A DNA stretch of 64,000 nt from Faecalicoccus acidiformans (GTDB lineage Bacteria > Bacillota_I > Bacilli_A > Erysipelotrichales > Erysipelotrichaceae): NCBI RefSeq assembly GCF_014202635.1, contig NZ_JACHHD010000002.1, forward strand, positions 1 to 64,000, written 5' to 3'. Shown in pieces: positions 63,186 to 64,000 of the stretch. The stretch's first letter is position 1. Every line of letters starts with the position of its first letter. Position numbers and translations under genes: made by a program. The notes under the pieces were generated by a model. It saw nothing but the letters and a program-made list of their open reading frames with translations. It was not told where the DNA came from and did not search any database.

Positions 63186-64000
63186 TATTCTATCGGAGAA
63201 GCTTCCGCTTTGTTTTTCCCCCACATCTTTTCCCCTTTTGTATTCCAAATTCCAATTCCCGTTACGGCACATAAGATCGAGAAGACAGGGACCAGGAAGA
63301 TAAACCAACAATATGGAATATAAGAGGCATCGACGCTCAACACACTCATAACATAGATCGTAGCGACTCCCCAAGGAACAATAGGAGCACTTAAGGTTCC
63401 GGCGTCCTCTAAAGTCCGCGACAGCACTTTTCGATGGATGCCCATCCGATCATAAGTTTCTTCAAACGTCTGTTCTGTAACAATGATGGAGACGATCTGT
63501 CCGCCAGCTGCCAGAAAATTGACAATGTAACAATACACTAAAGATGTAAAAACTAGGATTACGCGATTTTTAATAAACCGCAATAATACATTTTTGGCAA
63601 TCACATCCAAAATTCCGGTTGAGGTTATGACTGCTCCCATCACTGAGGCCACCATGAAGATCCCTAAAAGTTCCATCATGCTGGTAACGCCGCCGCGATT
63701 GAGCATCGGATCGACAATGGATACACCCGTTTCAATACTAAAGCCATTAAAAGCATAGTTCATCAATTCAACAAACCCAACACCTTGAAACAACATCGCA
63801 AACCCGGCACTGACAATGACAGTCAATCCCATTCCCAAGATGGCCGGCATCTTGAATACCGACACCAAAAGCACCAGAATGGCCGGCACGATCAAGATAA
63901 GACTCATATTGAAGTTGTTTTCCAGCGTTGTCATGATCAGCTGAGATTGACTGGCATCCATACTTCCGCCTCCAGAAGCAAATCCGGCAATGGCGAATAA
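63185..64000 (-). CDS. Na+/H+ antiporter, NhaC family (N-terminal part beyond the right edge)
   Basis: The C-terminal 271 residues of a polytopic antiporter; the frame stays open to the window edge, so the gene begins outside. NhaC signatures are visible: GGxTSMMELLG, AAGGQIVSIIV and LSAPIVPWGVATIYV. It should exchange Na+ (or malate/lactate in NhaC relatives) for protons. The Met at 63961 is internal, not the start. Confidence 0.88.
   Translation of the reverse strand, partial: LFAIAGFASGGGSMDASQSQLIMTTLENNFNMSLILIVPAILVLLVSVFKMPAILGMGLTVIVSAGFAMLFQGVGFVELMNYAFNGFSIETGVSIVDPMLNRGGVTSMMELLGIFMVASVMGAVITSTGILDVIAKNVLLRFIKNRVILVFTSLVYCYIVNFLAAGGQIVSIIVTEQTFEETYDRMGIHRKVLSRTLEDAGTLSAPIVPWGVATIYVMSVLSVDASYIPYCWFIFLVPVFSILCAVTGIGIWNTKGEKMWGKNKAEASPIE

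Overview
The window reads as a chromosomal segment of a low-to-moderate GC Gram-positive bacterium (Bacillota). Gram-positive PolC, the RapZ-YvcK-WhiA cluster, RNase J, Rex, a T-box on asnS, PRD/PTS control and SD-rich starts all point there. Diphosphate-dependent phosphofructokinase, the COG2509 dehydrogenase and the overall content make an Erysipelotrichia-like anaerobe or aerotolerant fermenter my best inference; genus cannot be told from sequence alone. Most genes lie on the minus strand, in long chains with ATGA-type overlaps.

Layout. 0-0.3 kb: likely right end of a mobile element. 0.3-4.5 kb: DtxR/MntR repressor, then an ispF-dtd-folD-DUF951-ychF-M50 protease chain. 4.6-10.5 kb: two paralogous secreted NlpC/P60 proteins flank pgk-tpiA and glyA-rlmH. 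10.6-13.2 kb: nucleoside salvage (deoD, deoB) and a YczE membrane protein. 13.3-20.9 kb: a lactose/cellobiose-type PTS operon (IIC, PRD regulator, IIB, IIA) whose only enzyme is a second purine nucleoside phosphorylase. It contains a stand-alone RarA/MgsA C-terminal-like protein, and a paralogue of that protein sits on the other side of the operon beside a FAD dehydrogenase. I consider this the most novel part of the window. 21-32 kb: polC-rnc-coaD-rsmD-FtsW/RodA, metallophosphoesterase, RNase J, def, GNAT. 32.3-33 kb: TPP riboswitch and thiT. 33-38 kb: MMPL exporter plus a secreted coiled-coil partner, divergent from a TetR repressor with symmetric operators. 38-45.5 kb: PPi-PFK, an ABC-F ATPase, an amidase-like protein without its zinc ligands, T-box-controlled asnS, and Rex with a probable own operator. 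45.5-50.7 kb: TSCPD, Gx-transporter and NusG-II proteins, a lipoprotein, then whiA-yvcK-rapZ. 50.7-64 kb: HAD, VanZ, a putative glycosyl hydrolase, flavodoxin, tRNA-Pro, flavodiiron protein, a two-component system, FemAB, gpmI, SDR and a truncated NhaC antiporter.

How it fits together. Four glycolytic enzymes (PPi-PFK, TpiA, Pgk, GpmI) are spread over separate transcription units. Rex and flavodiiron protein indicate a redox-sensing, oxygen-detoxifying fermenter. Many units end in clear intrinsic terminators that overlap stop codons. Several plus- and minus-strand genes have a good -10 box only 6-9 nt before the ATG and no SD, suggesting recurrent leaderless translation. No CRISPR array, rRNA operon or prophage was seen.
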